Origin: a virus
DNA length: 64,000 nucleotides
IMG/VR virus record: IMGVR_UViG_3300032285_002814
Coordinates: 1 to 64,000 of that record
Strand: one strand, 5' to 3'
Part shown: in pieces, positions 39,265 to 47,391 of the stretch
Position numbering within the stretch: the first letter of the stretch is position 1
How the letters are laid out: each line of letters begins with the position of its first letter
The notes under the pieces: model-generated
Seen by the model: the letters and a program-made list of their open reading frames with translations, nothing else
What the model was told of the DNA's origin: nothing
Database searches by the model: none
Position numbers and translations under genes: made by a program

Positions 39265-40050
39265 ATGACGAAATTAAATTACAAAAATGCTGCTCAAGCT
39301 AAACGTGAAACTGGACTTTCTTACATCGGCGCTGTTAACTCAAGCGCTAAGATCTTAAAAAACGAAAAGTACAACGAACTTACTTACATTATCTATCTGG
39401 CACCCGCCAACCTGAGCGGATACGAAGTGTGTCCGATGCGTACAGACGAATGTACGAATGCGTGTTTATTTGGTAGCGGACAAGTTATTATGGATAAAAC
39501 GAATCGTATCGTTGAATCTCGTATCAAGAAGACGCAAATGTTTTTCACTGATCGCGAATACTTTATGTCGTGGGTAGTAAAAGAGATAGAGCAAGCAAAA
39601 GCAAAAGCTGCGAAGAAGGATATGAAATTCTCTGTACGTTTGAATGGCACCTCTGATCTCGAACCAACTCTGTTCAAATTAAATGGCAAAACGTTATTCG
39701 AAATATTTCCAGACGTACAGTTCTACGACTACACTAAAGTGCCTAAACGCTTTAGATTGTTGCAAACGTATAGTAACTACGATCTAACGTTCAGTTATTC
39801 TGGACATAATTGGTCTGCGTGCGAAGAGATATTAGATAACAAATCTGGTCGTGTGGCTGTTGTATTCGAAAAGAATTTACCTGAAACTTACAAAGGATAT
39901 AAAGTATTTGACGGCGATGCATACGATATGAGATACGTAGACGAACAAGGCGTGATAGTTGGTTTAAAGTTCAAACGCGTTAAGAATAAGGTAGAAAAGA
40001 CTAACAATGCCTTCATCGTTGCGATAGACGATATCAACAGAAATAAATAA
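39265..40050 (+). CDS. GP88-family phage protein
   Basis: A 261-residue protein with the GP88 (PF17338-type) pattern: NLSGYEVCPMRTDECTNACLFGSGQ with spaced cysteines (about 50-74), ESRIKKTQMFFTDREYFMSW, then VRLNGTSDLEP and an FYDYTKVPKR segment. The family is widespread in phages and has no established function. Arginine is mostly encoded by CGT here, unlike in most of the window, and the gene stands behind a strong conserved promoter element. Both suggest high expression. Confidence 0.82.
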   Translation: MTKLNYKNAAQAKRETGLSYIGAVNSSAKILKNEKYNELTYIIYLAPANLSGYEVCPMRTDECTNACLFGSGQVIMDKTNRIVESRIKKTQMFFTDREYFMSWVVKEIEQAKAKAAKKDMKFSVRLNGTSDLEPTLFKLNGKTLFEIFPDVQFYDYTKVPKRFRLLQTYSNYDLTFSYSGHNWSACEEILDNKSGRVAVVFEKNLPETYKGYKVFDGDAYDMRYVDEQGVIVGLKFKRVKNKVEKTNNAFIVAIDDINRNK

Positions 40051-40113
40051 GCACTTATTGGTTCTTAAAAATGTAAAATTAAAACACTATTAGTAACTTA
40101 AAAAATTATAGAT

Positions 40114-40623
40114 ATGACTCCAAGACAGTTCAACGAATTACAAAGACAAGCAGACGTAATCGAAACGCACACAAAAAACATGGAAGTGAACAAAGCTGTA
40201 GAGCTGTTCGTAGAAACACTAGCACTGAAGTACACGGATATAGACGAACAGTCTGACAAGTGGCACGATCTTTATTCCAAAGAATGCCAGCTGTTTGGAA
40301 TTATGAGTAAGTTTGACAAATCTCAATCAGTTGAATACAAAAAGCGCATCGCTAAAGAATCATTCAAATGGAAGATAAAACAAGTGACTGGCTTTTTCAT
40401 GTTGGGAGATAATCACAATTTCAACGACGAAGGACATGGATACTTAGATACTCACGTCGAGTGGGGTGGAATGCAAGTTGAAGTTATAATATATAGAAAA
40501 GCAGAAAGAGAAACGGAATTTTTTGTAGACATGTATGGTCACAACAATACAAGTAGAGAAGCTAGATTACAAAAAGAGAGAGACTTAGAAAAACAATTTT
40601 ATAATTACATTTCAAATCAGTAA
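40114..40623 (+). CDS. Phage protein of unknown function
   Basis: A 169-residue protein, unrecognised. A helical N-terminal half (FNELQRQADVIETHTKNMEVNKAVELFVETLALKY) is followed by a strand-rich part (GYLDTHVEWGGMQVEVIIYRKAERETEFFVDMYG) and a charged terminal helix. Function unknown. Confidence 0.55.
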   Translation: MTPRQFNELQRQADVIETHTKNMEVNKAVELFVETLALKYTDIDEQSDKWHDLYSKECQLFGIMSKFDKSQSVEYKKRIAKESFKWKIKQVTGFFMLGDNHNFNDEGHGYLDTHVEWGGMQVEVIIYRKAERETEFFVDMYGHNNTSREARLQKERDLEKQFYNYISNQ

Positions 40624-40641
40624 ATTTAAAAAATAAAAGTT

Positions 40642-40842
40642 ATGACATTCAAATTTTTCGTACAAACAAAAAGAGTTGATTCCATATTTGTGGAATTACC
40701 AGGAAAATCTCGAATCATAGAACAAGATGACGAGTGGACTACAGTAGAAATAACAATCAATAACGATATAGATGCGTTAAGTTTATTCCACGCAGGTTGC
40801 AGAGCTGGAATGAACGAAGTACTTAATCAAATAAAACTATAA
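40642..40842 (+). CDS. Small beta-rich protein
   Basis: A 66-residue protein (FKFFVQTKRVDSIFVELPGKS, then WTTVEITINNDIDALSLFHAG), unrecognised. Its ATG is abutted by AAAATAAAAGTT. Similar spacing on both sides suggests one polycistronic run of small genes. Confidence 0.5.
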   Translation: MTFKFFVQTKRVDSIFVELPGKSRIIEQDDEWTTVEITINNDIDALSLFHAGCRAGMNEVLNQIKL

Positions 40843-40855
40843 AAAAATAAAAGTT

Positions 40856-41026
40856 ATGAAATTTCAAGAAAAAGGCAGCACAGCCAAAAAACACTTTCAA
40901 ATCAGTTTAACAAAATCGTTCATTAGACTTATTGCATGTTTGTGCTTAGGATATAAAGACTTCGTTGGATCTGCTGTACTATTAGCCTTCGCTGAGGTAT
41001 TGGGAATCTACGAAGAGATCGCTTAA
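40856..41026 (+). CDS. Small hydrophobic protein
   Basis: A 56-residue open frame, MKFQEKGSTAKKHFQISL..., with a hydrophobic stretch (IRLIACLCLGY and VGSAVLLAFAEVLGIY) and no clear signal cleavage site. The start carries the full AAAATAAAAGTT leader, which supports translation. Function unknown. Confidence 0.5.
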   Translation: MKFQEKGSTAKKHFQISLTKSFIRLIACLCLGYKDFVGSAVLLAFAEVLGIYEEIA

Positions 41027-41052
41027 CAAAACAAAAAACCAAAAATAAAGTT

Positions 41053-41265
41053 ATGAATCAAGAAAAAATTGACACACCAACACTTATCGTTATCATGTTT
41101 CTTATGATGGCACTTATTAACGGATTGATGGGATGCAGAGGTACAAAGATAGCCAGTACTCCTACTAAAAGACAGATTAAAAAATCCATGAGACACTCTA
41201 CGTGGGAATATGAAATGCCTAAAACATCAATTATGTATGATAGTTATAGAGTAGCTAATTACTAA
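41053..41265 (+). CDS. Small membrane protein or lipoprotein
   Basis: A 70-residue protein. The hydrophobic segment TLIVIMFLMMALINGLMGCRG ends in a lipobox-like LMGC, so it could be a lipoprotein (Cys28) or a single-pass membrane protein. The remainder is basic (KRQIKKSMRHS). The ATG is abutted by AAAGTT. Function unknown. Confidence 0.5.
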   Translation: MNQEKIDTPTLIVIMFLMMALINGLMGCRGTKIASTPTKRQIKKSMRHSTWEYEMPKTSIMYDSYRVANY

Positions 41266-41363
41266 AAAGAAAAAACTTTTCGCACTGAAAAATTATACTT
41301 TCGTCAGTCAAAAGAGTTTCATATATTTACTATATAACAATAAAACAAAACAAAAAACACGTT
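41266..41363 (+). promoter_or_regulatory. Promoter region sharing the downstream half of the early-type element
   Basis: TATATTTACTATATAACAATAA (from 41322) is identical over 22 bases to the sequence at 59331, the initiation end of promoter copy 4. The upstream TTGGTTCTCCCTG part is missing here. It drives the small DNA-binding-like gene. Confidence 0.6.
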
Positions 41364-41660
41364 ATGAGCAAAAACAAAACGCAAAGCACATCTTCAAAGA
41401 GTGCACCAGTTGCAAAGAGCAACCGTCCATCAACTTACACTAAGTTGACTTACATTCAGAAAGTAAGCCGTATCAATCGCAAATTGCGCACAGGCGACAT
41501 TAGCAAAGTTGCTAGCGAAATGGGCTACTCAAACACCCACGTTTCTGATGTAGTTAGTGGAAAGTACTTCAACGACACTATCGTTAATCGTATCTACGAT
41601 CTAACACGTAATCGTGTATCTAACGCGGTTAAGTTGTCTAAGATGAGCAGCAACGCCTAA
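41364..41660 (+). CDS. Small helix-turn-helix-like protein
   Basis: A 98-residue basic protein. A disordered Ser/Thr/Lys-rich N terminus (MSKNKTQSTSSKSAPVAKSN) is followed by KVSRINRKLRTGDISKVASEMGYSNTHVSDVVSGKYFNDTIVN, which reads as a helix-turn-helix of the Cro/phage-repressor type (helix, GYSNTHVSDVVSG recognition helix). Codons are CGT/CGC-rich. Behind a promoter of the early type and before a terminator, it is transcribed as a single gene, so it is a good candidate for a transcription regulator. Confidence 0.6.
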   Translation: MSKNKTQSTSSKSAPVAKSNRPSTYTKLTYIQKVSRINRKLRTGDISKVASEMGYSNTHVSDVVSGKYFNDTIVNRIYDLTRNRVSNAVKLSKMSSNA

Positions 41661-41677
41661 TTAACTTCTCTGTATCA

Positions 41678-41768
41678 TGAGGCATTCTTAAGCCTCACAG
41701 ATTGTTACCCTCAAGATCAATTATCTATTTACTTGTCTAAGTTGAATATTTAATTGATCTTTTTTTTA
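41678..41768 (+). terminator. Terminator after the HTH-like gene
   Basis: AAGATCAATTA (41713-41723) pairs with TAATTGATCTT (41751-41761), followed by a T run. A separate hairpin TGAGGC..GCCTCA (41678-41697) lies just upstream. Confidence 0.75.
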
Positions 41769-41980
41769 TATATGATATTTCACTTGATAATTAATTCTAA
41801 TATGAGCAATATATACGTATACGTGTGGCAATACAAAGCAAACTCTGAGCTCACCCCGTGCTCACCATTTAGCCAAAAGGGGGCCTACCAATAGGCTAAC
41901 ATAGGGCCCCACCCCAATACCTGCCCCAAGGGGCCTATCACAACAAATTGGTTACCAAAAAGATAAGCATTCACTGGAAA
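41769..41980. other. Gene-free GC-rich structured segment
   Basis: About 210 bases without a gene. After 50 AT-rich bases there is an unusually GC-rich patch (41840-41940): GAGCTCACC and GTGCTCACC direct repeats, GCCTACCAATAGGC (perfect 5-bp hairpin), GGGCCCC and CCCCAAGGGG inverted repeats, and GGGGCCTA twice. It contrasts sharply with the surrounding AT-rich sequence and could be a small RNA, a protein-binding site or an origin-like element. Confidence 0.5.
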
Positions 41981-42116
41981 TATATGTGTAAAGCGTTGGT
42001 TCTCCCTGAAGTATTTTTGAAAATAGTTGCTAAATTATTTTTTAGTGTCAAAAAGTCGTCGTACATTTACTCTATTAACGGCAACAGACAGCCTAATCAT
42101 TAAAAAAATATATAAT
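41981..42116 (+). promoter_or_regulatory. Early-type promoter region (copy 3)
   Basis: TATATGTGTAAAGCGTTGG followed by TTCTCCCTGAAGTATTTTTGAAAATAGTTGCTAAATTA and a GTACATTTAC box at 42061-42070. The leader ends in TAAAAAAATATATAATATG, as at 35267. Confidence 0.7.
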
Positions 42117-42473
42117 ATGAACAAGACAATCACTTACAACGACGCAATCTGGAACACTTCATCTCAAGAGCAAACAGTTTATTTGCCTAAATCGGCTACA
42201 AAGCTTACTGAAAAAGCTTCTAGCGGTACACGTGTAGAATACGTTGACTTCTTCGGTAAGAAGCAAATTATTCCATGTAAGACTAATAAAGCTTTGAAAG
42301 AAGCTATGCAATTCTTATCAATGCTGAAACGTGAGTCGGCTACTATCAATCAGATCTGCGCTCAGTACAACGTTAAGATGGGTAAATTCCAAAACGTTAA
42401 CAAACTTAAGCAAGAGCTTAGAGCGTTAGGACTTACTGCAGGTGCAGTTAATCGTTTAGCTGTTATCAAGTAA
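42117..42473 (+). CDS. Small protein behind an early-type promoter, HTH-like C terminus
   Basis: About 118 residues beginning MNKTITYNDAIWNTSSQEQT. The C-terminal half (SATINQICAQYNVKMGKFQNVNKLKQELRALGLTAGAVNRLAVIK) is helical and could form a DNA-binding fold, but no family is recognised. This ATG is used because the shared TAAAAAAATATATAATATG leader ends there; the frame is open 30 codons further upstream, but that part lies within the promoter. Confidence 0.55.
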   Translation: MNKTITYNDAIWNTSSQEQTVYLPKSATKLTEKASSGTRVEYVDFFGKKQIIPCKTNKALKEAMQFLSMLKRESATINQICAQYNVKMGKFQNVNKLKQELRALGLTAGAVNRLAVIK

Positions 42474-42532
42474 TATCAGCATCCACTTCAATTCTAATCA
42501 AATCATTATAAAAATATAAAACAATTAAAGTT

Positions 42533-42961
42533 ATGAAAAAAGTATCAATTATCAATTCAGAAAGAATCAGTCAAGTAGAATTTATCAACGATCGTAAAGG
42601 CGAATACAGAGCAATCGTAAAAGTGCAAGCGGGCTTTATGACGGTTGTAGACGATATAGGTATTCAAAACAAATGGGGTAGACAACAGTGGAATTCAGCT
42701 ATCGACGTATTTCGTGGCTTTAAGAAAGGCGCTTTACAAACTATAGAATTCAAAGCAGAAGGATCAGATACGTGGTTGACTGTATTCGCTAAAGCAGGTA
42801 ACAAAGTTAAATTGATGGACTATCAGTTGTTTAAAGATATGGAAGTTGGTGACATCAATCAGAATTGGTCGAGCACTAATTTGTATAGCCAAAATAATTA
42901 CGCATTGTGTAACGCAAAAACATGGGCTGATAAGGCATTCGTTGCAAACAAATCTAAATAA
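42533..42961 (+). CDS. Phage protein of unknown function
   Basis: A 142-residue strand-rich protein (RISQVEFINDRKGEYRAIVKVQAGFMTVVDDIG, then LQTIEFKAEGSDTWLTVFAKAGNKVKLMDYQLF), unrecognised. The ATG is abutted by AAAGTT, and it uses some CGT arginine codons, like other genes near the early-type promoters. Confidence 0.5.
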   Translation: MKKVSIINSERISQVEFINDRKGEYRAIVKVQAGFMTVVDDIGIQNKWGRQQWNSAIDVFRGFKKGALQTIEFKAEGSDTWLTVFAKAGNKVKLMDYQLFKDMEVGDINQNWSSTNLYSQNNYALCNAKTWADKAFVANKSK

Positions 42962-43002
42962 TCATTCACAAAACTTATTATATAAAAAACAAAATTAAAA
43001 TT

Positions 43003-43215
43003 ATGAATACAATCAATCCTTACATCGACATCATCAACATTGACAGATCACAAGAGATCGAAGACATGTTTGCACCTACGTTAGAAGATATTAAAAACGA
43101 TCCAGAATTTTACGCTGAATTAGTTAACGATCTTATGCATCATTGGATGCACGGTACACGCGAGACTGAGCTTATGATAATGGCTAAAAAAAATCAAATA
43201 AATAAATTTAACTAA
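43003..43215 (+). CDS. Small acidic protein
   Basis: A 70-residue protein, unrecognised: an acidic N-terminal half (IDRSQEIEDMFAPTLEDIKNDPEFYAEL) and a His-rich centre (LMHHWMHGTRETE). Start abutted by AAAATT. Function unknown. Confidence 0.45.
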   Translation: MNTINPYIDIINIDRSQEIEDMFAPTLEDIKNDPEFYAELVNDLMHHWMHGTRETELMIMAKKNQINKFN

Positions 43216-43243
43216 AATAATTAATCAAATAAAAAAATATAAT

Positions 43244-43528
43244 ATGACATATAATATGACATCTTACGAAATTTCACAAAGAGTAAAATACATGCAAGAA
43301 CGTGGTTATCCAAACGAAGCTATAGAGTCTTGGATCCAAGCAAACGATAAAGGCGGATACTATCGCTACCCCATCAGCTCCGATCACAATAACGACAGCT
43401 ACGATCACGATAACGGATACACTCACTCGCAACAATCTTACGCAGACAGATCAGACTACGCAAGAGAATTATACGAAAGAGGTAGAATAGATCGTACGCA
43501 GATGGCTGAAATGAGAATGGGAGCTTAA
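43244..43528 (+). CDS. Small Tyr/His-rich protein
   Basis: A 94-residue hydrophilic protein with a low-complexity centre (SDHNNDSYDHDNGYTHSQQS) and a helical C terminus (DYARELYERGRIDRTQMAEM). A shared AAAAAAATATAATATG leader precedes it. An alternative ATG 12 bases in is equally placed. Function unknown. Confidence 0.45.
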   Translation: MTYNMTSYEISQRVKYMQERGYPNEAIESWIQANDKGGYYRYPISSDHNNDSYDHDNGYTHSQQSYADRSDYARELYERGRIDRTQMAEMRMGA

Positions 43529-43557
43529 TTAAATTAATCAAATCAAAAATAAAAGTT

Positions 43558-43926
43558 ATGACGCAAAAAGAAATTAAAGCAATGGCAAAAGAAATTGTAG
43601 GCGATGGACAAACACCAAATTTATGGTTCGTTACTTACGGTCCATACATCGCAGTACATGATGGAGATATGTCGTACGACTTCGAATTGATCGAAGGCAG
43701 AGACGGAAACACAGACACATTCACTCAAGGTCCTTTCACAAGTTATGAAGAAGCTTTAGAAGCTTACGATGAAATAGAACTCAGCTTCGATTACGGAATT
43801 GGACAAGCATTCATTGAAGATAGAGAATGCGGTACTGTTACAGAAAAGTGGTTGCACAAAAAAGTAAGAACAGAATACATACAAGACGAATACGATAATT
43901 CAAAAAGATTCTATAAAAATAATTAA
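43558..43926 (+). CDS. Acidic phage protein of unknown function
   Basis: A 122-residue acidic protein: LWFVTYGPYIAVHDGDMSYDFELIEGRDGN, then SYEEALEAYDEIELSFDYGIG. Unrecognised. Its start has the full AAAATAAAAGTTATG leader. Acidic proteins expressed in such runs can mimic DNA or bind host factors; nothing here shows that. Confidence 0.5.
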   Translation: MTQKEIKAMAKEIVGDGQTPNLWFVTYGPYIAVHDGDMSYDFELIEGRDGNTDTFTQGPFTSYEEALEAYDEIELSFDYGIGQAFIEDRECGTVTEKWLHKKVRTEYIQDEYDNSKRFYKNN

Positions 43927-43946
43927 TCACATTAAAAATAAAAGTT

Positions 43947-44237
43947 ATGAAACAAAAAAAATTAACATTCCAACAAGTAGTAACTCGCTTAGAAAAAGCT
44001 AAGATCCCGTGCGCAGTTAAACGTTTCGGATACGACGACGAAATAACTTACTCGATAGAATTTGGCTTTAATTGGCCAGAAGAGTTGGTCGAACAAGTCG
44101 ATAAAGCATTTGAATGGTATGGAGAAAAAGTCCCAGATTACGTAGGACTGTGTGGCAGTTCAATCAGCGATAATATGACAGCAAATAAGACAATAGCTGG
44201 TGGTCCTAAAGACTATATCGGCTACAACAAATGGTAA
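43947..44237 (+). CDS. Small phage protein of unknown function
   Basis: A 96-residue alpha/beta protein (LTFQQVVTRLEKAKIPCAVKRFGYDDEITYSIEFGFNWPEELVEQV), unrecognised, ending in a Gly-rich tail. Full AAAATAAAAGTTATG leader. Confidence 0.5.
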   Translation: MKQKKLTFQQVVTRLEKAKIPCAVKRFGYDDEITYSIEFGFNWPEELVEQVDKAFEWYGEKVPDYVGLCGSSISDNMTANKTIAGGPKDYIGYNKW

Positions 44238-44273
44238 ACAAAAAATAAATTAAATAAATTAAAAACAAAAATT

Positions 44274-44540
44274 ATGCAACTAAATGCAAGATTAGAAGAT
44301 TTCAAAGGAAATGGTACACAAATATATTCAGTAATTTTCACGAATCCATACGAAGACACTCCTCCAGACGAGATAGGAGTAGAAACATGGCTCGCAAATA
44401 GTGAAGAGCATCTAAAAGAAGAGTTGTTTGAAGAGTTCGTCATCGAAGGTACATACGAAGAGGAAACTTTCTTCGAAGTTATTTTGGAAAGTATAGCAAT
44501 CAAACAAATAGGAACAGTAATTAATATCACTAACGACTAA
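44274..44540 (+). CDS. Small acidic protein
   Basis: An 88-residue protein (DFKGNGTQIYSVIFTNPYEDTPPDEIGVETWLANSEEHLKEELFEEF), acidic, ending in VINITND. Unrecognised; leader AACAAAAATTATG. Confidence 0.45.
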   Translation: MQLNARLEDFKGNGTQIYSVIFTNPYEDTPPDEIGVETWLANSEEHLKEELFEEFVIEGTYEEETFFEVILESIAIKQIGTVINITND

Positions 44541-44551
44541 AAACAAAAATT

Positions 44552-44911
44552 ATGAAAGCATTATTGATCGATTCAAAAAACAGATTAGTAAAACAAATCG
44601 AAATCGGTGAACACTTCACTGAAATTTCAAAAGCAATAGACTGCGAAGTATTCGCCGCTCCTCACATCATGCACAACAACGACACTTTGTACTGCGACGA
44701 CGAAGGTCTACTCAAGAATCCAGAATATTTCTTCCTACTCGATAGTTATCCGCAACCAATTGCAGGAAATGGTTTAATTTTGGGATGCGATGATGAAGGA
44801 GACAGCACAGACGTTAGCATGAGTCTTATCGAATTATCGAATAGAATAACATTCATGGACGTGCATGATGCCTACAATTGGTCGCTGAAACAATCTTATC
44901 AATTTAATTAA
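44552..44911 (+). CDS. Small acidic phage protein
   Basis: A 119-residue protein beginning MKALLIDSKNRLVKQIEIGEHFTEISKAIDCEVF. The strand-helix start followed by IMHNNDTLYCDDEGLLKNPEYFFLLDSYPQPIAGNGLILGCDDEG resembles small proteins common in phages that contain a C-D-D-E-G repeat; DDEG occurs twice. Function unknown. Confidence 0.5.
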   Translation: MKALLIDSKNRLVKQIEIGEHFTEISKAIDCEVFAAPHIMHNNDTLYCDDEGLLKNPEYFFLLDSYPQPIAGNGLILGCDDEGDSTDVSMSLIELSNRITFMDVHDAYNWSLKQSYQFN

Positions 44912-44921
44912 TACAAAAGTT

Positions 44922-45146
44922 ATGAACACAGAAAAAATTACAAAAGAGGAATTAGAGTTTTGCTACTACAAAAGAGGCAACGCAGGAGGATTCAAAACAA
45001 AGCTGATAGAAGCCATCTTCGCAGCTGACGATAACAACAGAAGCAAGTTAGCTCAAGGTTTTCCTGAATTAGTTGAAGTAGTCAACAGATACTGTAATGA
45101 GACAGGATATTGGTACGATCTACAAGATAGGTTCGCAAATTATTAA
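44922..45146 (+). CDS. Small helical protein
   Basis: A 74-residue protein (KRGNAGGFKTKLIEAIFAADDNNRSKLAQGFPELVEVVNRY), a pattern seen in several phage genomes but unassigned. Start abutted by AAAAGTT. Confidence 0.5.
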   Translation: MNTEKITKEELEFCYYKRGNAGGFKTKLIEAIFAADDNNRSKLAQGFPELVEVVNRYCNETGYWYDLQDRFANY

Positions 45147-45185
45147 ACAAATCATTCAAAAATTGTAAACCAAAAAATTAAAGTT

Positions 45186-45392
45186 ATGGCTAAATGTAAA
45201 GTATGTCAAGAAGAAATACACCCGCTTCGAGTAAAAATGGGATATAAGACAACATGTGTTAAGCACTCAACCTCTGAGAGATACACAGGTATCGTAGTAG
45301 CAGATCACAAAACTGCAGACTCAATACAAATCATCAAAGATCCAGAAATTGGTCGTCAATTGGTGGAATTAAGTAATGTTTATGGTCACTAA
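45186..45392 (+). CDS. Small zinc-binding protein
   Basis: A 68-residue protein with CKVCQEEIHPLRVKMGYKTTCVKHS, a C-x2-C...C-x2-H arrangement resembling a DksA/TraR-like or other small phage zinc finger. The C-terminal half (GIVVADHKTADSIQIIKD) is unassigned. Start abutted by AAAGTT. Confidence 0.55.
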   Translation: MAKCKVCQEEIHPLRVKMGYKTTCVKHSTSERYTGIVVADHKTADSIQIIKDPEIGRQLVELSNVYGH

Positions 45393-45408
45393 TTGATATT
45401 TATTGTAT

Positions 45409-46017
45409 ATGGCATTAGAACTAAAAACTTACGGAGATTTAAAGAAGTTGATCAAAGCCATTTCGTTAAAACAGAAAGGCGAAAAGATTGTTTCTCAAGG
45501 AAAAGAGTTTGCTTTAGATCAGATTTTGGGTTTGATACCTGGAGCATCTAACGCAAAAACAGCTTTCGCTTTCTTTACTGCTGCATTCAAAAAGCCTGAT
45601 ACTAAAAAGACAGGAACTTGGTTAGATAGATTAGACATAGATGATGACATGTCGGCAATAGTAGATGATACTGTAGAAAATGGATTTATGAAAACGCTAT
45701 CAGACACTCTTGAAAAAGAACCAGACAACAAACCATTAGAAGCAGATTTTAATATGAATGCAAGAATGGTTGACTATCTTAGAGACAAACACAACGGAAG
45801 ATTTGTATCAGGAATTAAAGAAAATAAAAACAATAAAATGGCAAAATACAATTTAGAGAGTCTGAGTCCAGACGAACAAACCAAACTTAAAGAATATATC
45901 TCAAGTGTAAAAGAAATCAAGAAGGAAATTAAAAAGCTAGTAGAAAAAGCTGGCACCAAAGATATGGAAAACGAAGGAGGAAACATGTCGACAGGGTTAA
46001 AGTTGTCACTGAAATAA
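45409..46017 (+). CDS. Phage protein of unknown function, acidic and helical
   Basis: About 202 residues beginning MALELKTYGDLKKLIKAIS. A GlyAla-rich hydrophobic segment (LGLIPGASNAKTAFAFFTAAF, about 46-66) precedes WLDRLDIDDDMSAIVDDTVENGF, a strikingly acidic conserved-looking stretch, and NARMVDYLRDKHNGRF. The C terminus is a Lys/Glu coiled coil. GATATTTATT just upstream resembles the candidate late promoter box, which would suit a virion or assembly protein. A terminator follows. Confidence 0.55.
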   Translation: MALELKTYGDLKKLIKAISLKQKGEKIVSQGKEFALDQILGLIPGASNAKTAFAFFTAAFKKPDTKKTGTWLDRLDIDDDMSAIVDDTVENGFMKTLSDTLEKEPDNKPLEADFNMNARMVDYLRDKHNGRFVSGIKENKNNKMAKYNLESLSPDEQTKLKEYISSVKEIKKEIKKLVEKAGTKDMENEGGNMSTGLKLSLK

Positions 46018-46040
46018 AAAATAAGCATACACTAATAATA

Positions 46041-46069
46041 TAAAGCCCTCTTTTTGAGGGTTTTTTATT
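46041..46069 (+). terminator. Rho-independent terminator
   Basis: CCCTC pairs with GAGGG around a five-T loop, extended by A-T pairs and followed by six T residues. Confidence 0.88.
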
Positions 46070-46083
46070 AAATTTACTATATC

Positions 46084-46425
46084 ATGAATCTAATATACGG
46101 ACTTTTATGGGGATTGTTTGCGCAAGTAATAACATTCTTACAGCTGCAAGGACAGATGAAATATGATGTACTTAAAAACAATACTTGGTTTCTACTACTT
46201 ATGGGATTGCCTATATCTTACATGTTCATGCAGTCAGTAAAGAACTTCGTACTAGCATTCGACGGTCAGATTTGGCCAAGTAGATTGTTAGGATTCGGAT
46301 TAGGAGTTATAGTGTTCTCTATAATGTCTTCTTTGCTATTCAAAGAGCCATTTACTATGAAGACTATATCTTGCTTATTCTTAGCATTGTGCATAATATT
46401 GATACAATTATTTTGGAAAAATTAA
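46084..46425 (+). CDS. Four-helix membrane protein, EamA/SMR-like
   Basis: A 113-residue, strongly hydrophobic protein with four predicted membrane helices (about 3-20, 33-52, 70-88 and 95-111), the size and layout of small multidrug-resistance or half-EamA transporters. The characteristic Glu of SMR helix 1 is not seen. It would lie in the host inner membrane. AAATTTACTATATC upstream resembles the promoter box. Confidence 0.6.
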   Translation: MNLIYGLLWGLFAQVITFLQLQGQMKYDVLKNNTWFLLLMGLPISYMFMQSVKNFVLAFDGQIWPSRLLGFGLGVIVFSIMSSLLFKEPFTMKTISCLFLALCIILIQLFWKN

Positions 46426-46435
46426 AATACGAATT

Positions 46436-47023
46436 ATGAAAGTTAACAGAAAAGAATTAAAATGGTTTCTAGATAATATTAGACGCAAAGCAGAAAGAGA
46501 CAAAGAAGAAGTAACTGACGAAATGCTTGCAGATAAATTAGCGCATTACATGGAAGTGAATCCAGGTTGTATTGATATGAATGAGAGCAATCGTTCAGGC
46601 CGATATTATTATTCAACCGTTGGTTACGGAGTATTCAGTTTATTGGGAGAAAGATACAGAATGGGTAGAGTCGAGATATTCGATAAACAAAACGATAGCG
46701 GTTATCAAATAGACGAAGGCGTTTATTGTATGCCATTTGAAGCAGCGAATCAATTCGAACAATTCATAGAGAACATAGAAACAGATTTGCCAATTAATAT
46801 AGAGATGGGAACCATGGATCAGTGTCGTGCTGCGGTCGCAGAAGATCTTGGAATACCCGAAGATAAGTTAAATGATTCTGAAACTCAAAAGGCATATTAT
46901 AGAAAGAAGAATGATGAATGGGCGCAAGAAAAAGGATATAAAGACTTTGATGATATGTTAGCTAACAGCAGTTTAGGCGATTTAAGAATAACTAAAAATG
47001 AAAATAATGAAACACAAAATTAG
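46436..47023 (+). CDS. Phage protein of unknown function
   Basis: A 195-residue hydrophilic protein, unrecognised. Basic helical N terminus (RKELKWFLDNIRRKAERDKEE), a central part with several aromatic residues (SGRYYYSTVGYGVFSLLGERYRM), and an acidic C terminus. The last 26 bases overlap the next gene. Confidence 0.5.
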   Translation: MKVNRKELKWFLDNIRRKAERDKEEVTDEMLADKLAHYMEVNPGCIDMNESNRSGRYYYSTVGYGVFSLLGERYRMGRVEIFDKQNDSGYQIDEGVYCMPFEAANQFEQFIENIETDLPINIEMGTMDQCRAAVAEDLGIPEDKLNDSETQKAYYRKKNDEWAQEKGYKDFDDMLANSSLGDLRITKNENNETQN

Positions 47024-47381
47024 AAGCATCGTTGATGGCATAAAGAACTTATGGAAGTGGCGTAAAATAATATACAAAGATAGGGATTGGGATCATTACT
47101 ATATATATGAGATATTAAAAACCAAGTTGCAGTTTCAAGCAGACTACATGCAAAAACACGGAATGACTGAGAGCGCAACAGATATCGCAAAAGAAATGCT
47201 AGAGTGTATAGACCTTATAGATAAAGTTCAAAATGAATACTATTTGGATTTGGCGCTTAATGGACTTTATAATGACAATTGGAATGATGCTAAATTCAGT
47301 GAGATGCTTAAGAAGCACGATGAAGCACAAATAGAATTGTTCAATAAAATAAGAGACAATATTAGTAAATGGTGGGATTAA
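46998..47381 (+). CDS. Helical protein of unknown function
   Basis: A 127-residue protein with Trp- and Lys-rich start (IKNLWKWRKIIYKDRDWDHYY) and amphipathic helices (TDIAKEMLECIDLIDKVQNEYYLDL). Unrecognised. An ATG three codons downstream is an alternative start. Confidence 0.5.
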   Translation: MKIMKHKIRSIVDGIKNLWKWRKIIYKDRDWDHYYIYEILKTKLQFQADYMQKHGMTESATDIAKEMLECIDLIDKVQNEYYLDLALNGLYNDNWNDAKFSEMLKKHDEAQIELFNKIRDNISKWWD

Positions 47382-47391
47382 AATTAAGTAT

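Noticed and set aside
41769-41980. tRNA or rRNA fragment in the GC-rich gap
   Set aside because: The hairpins do not form a cloverleaf and no conserved rRNA words are present.
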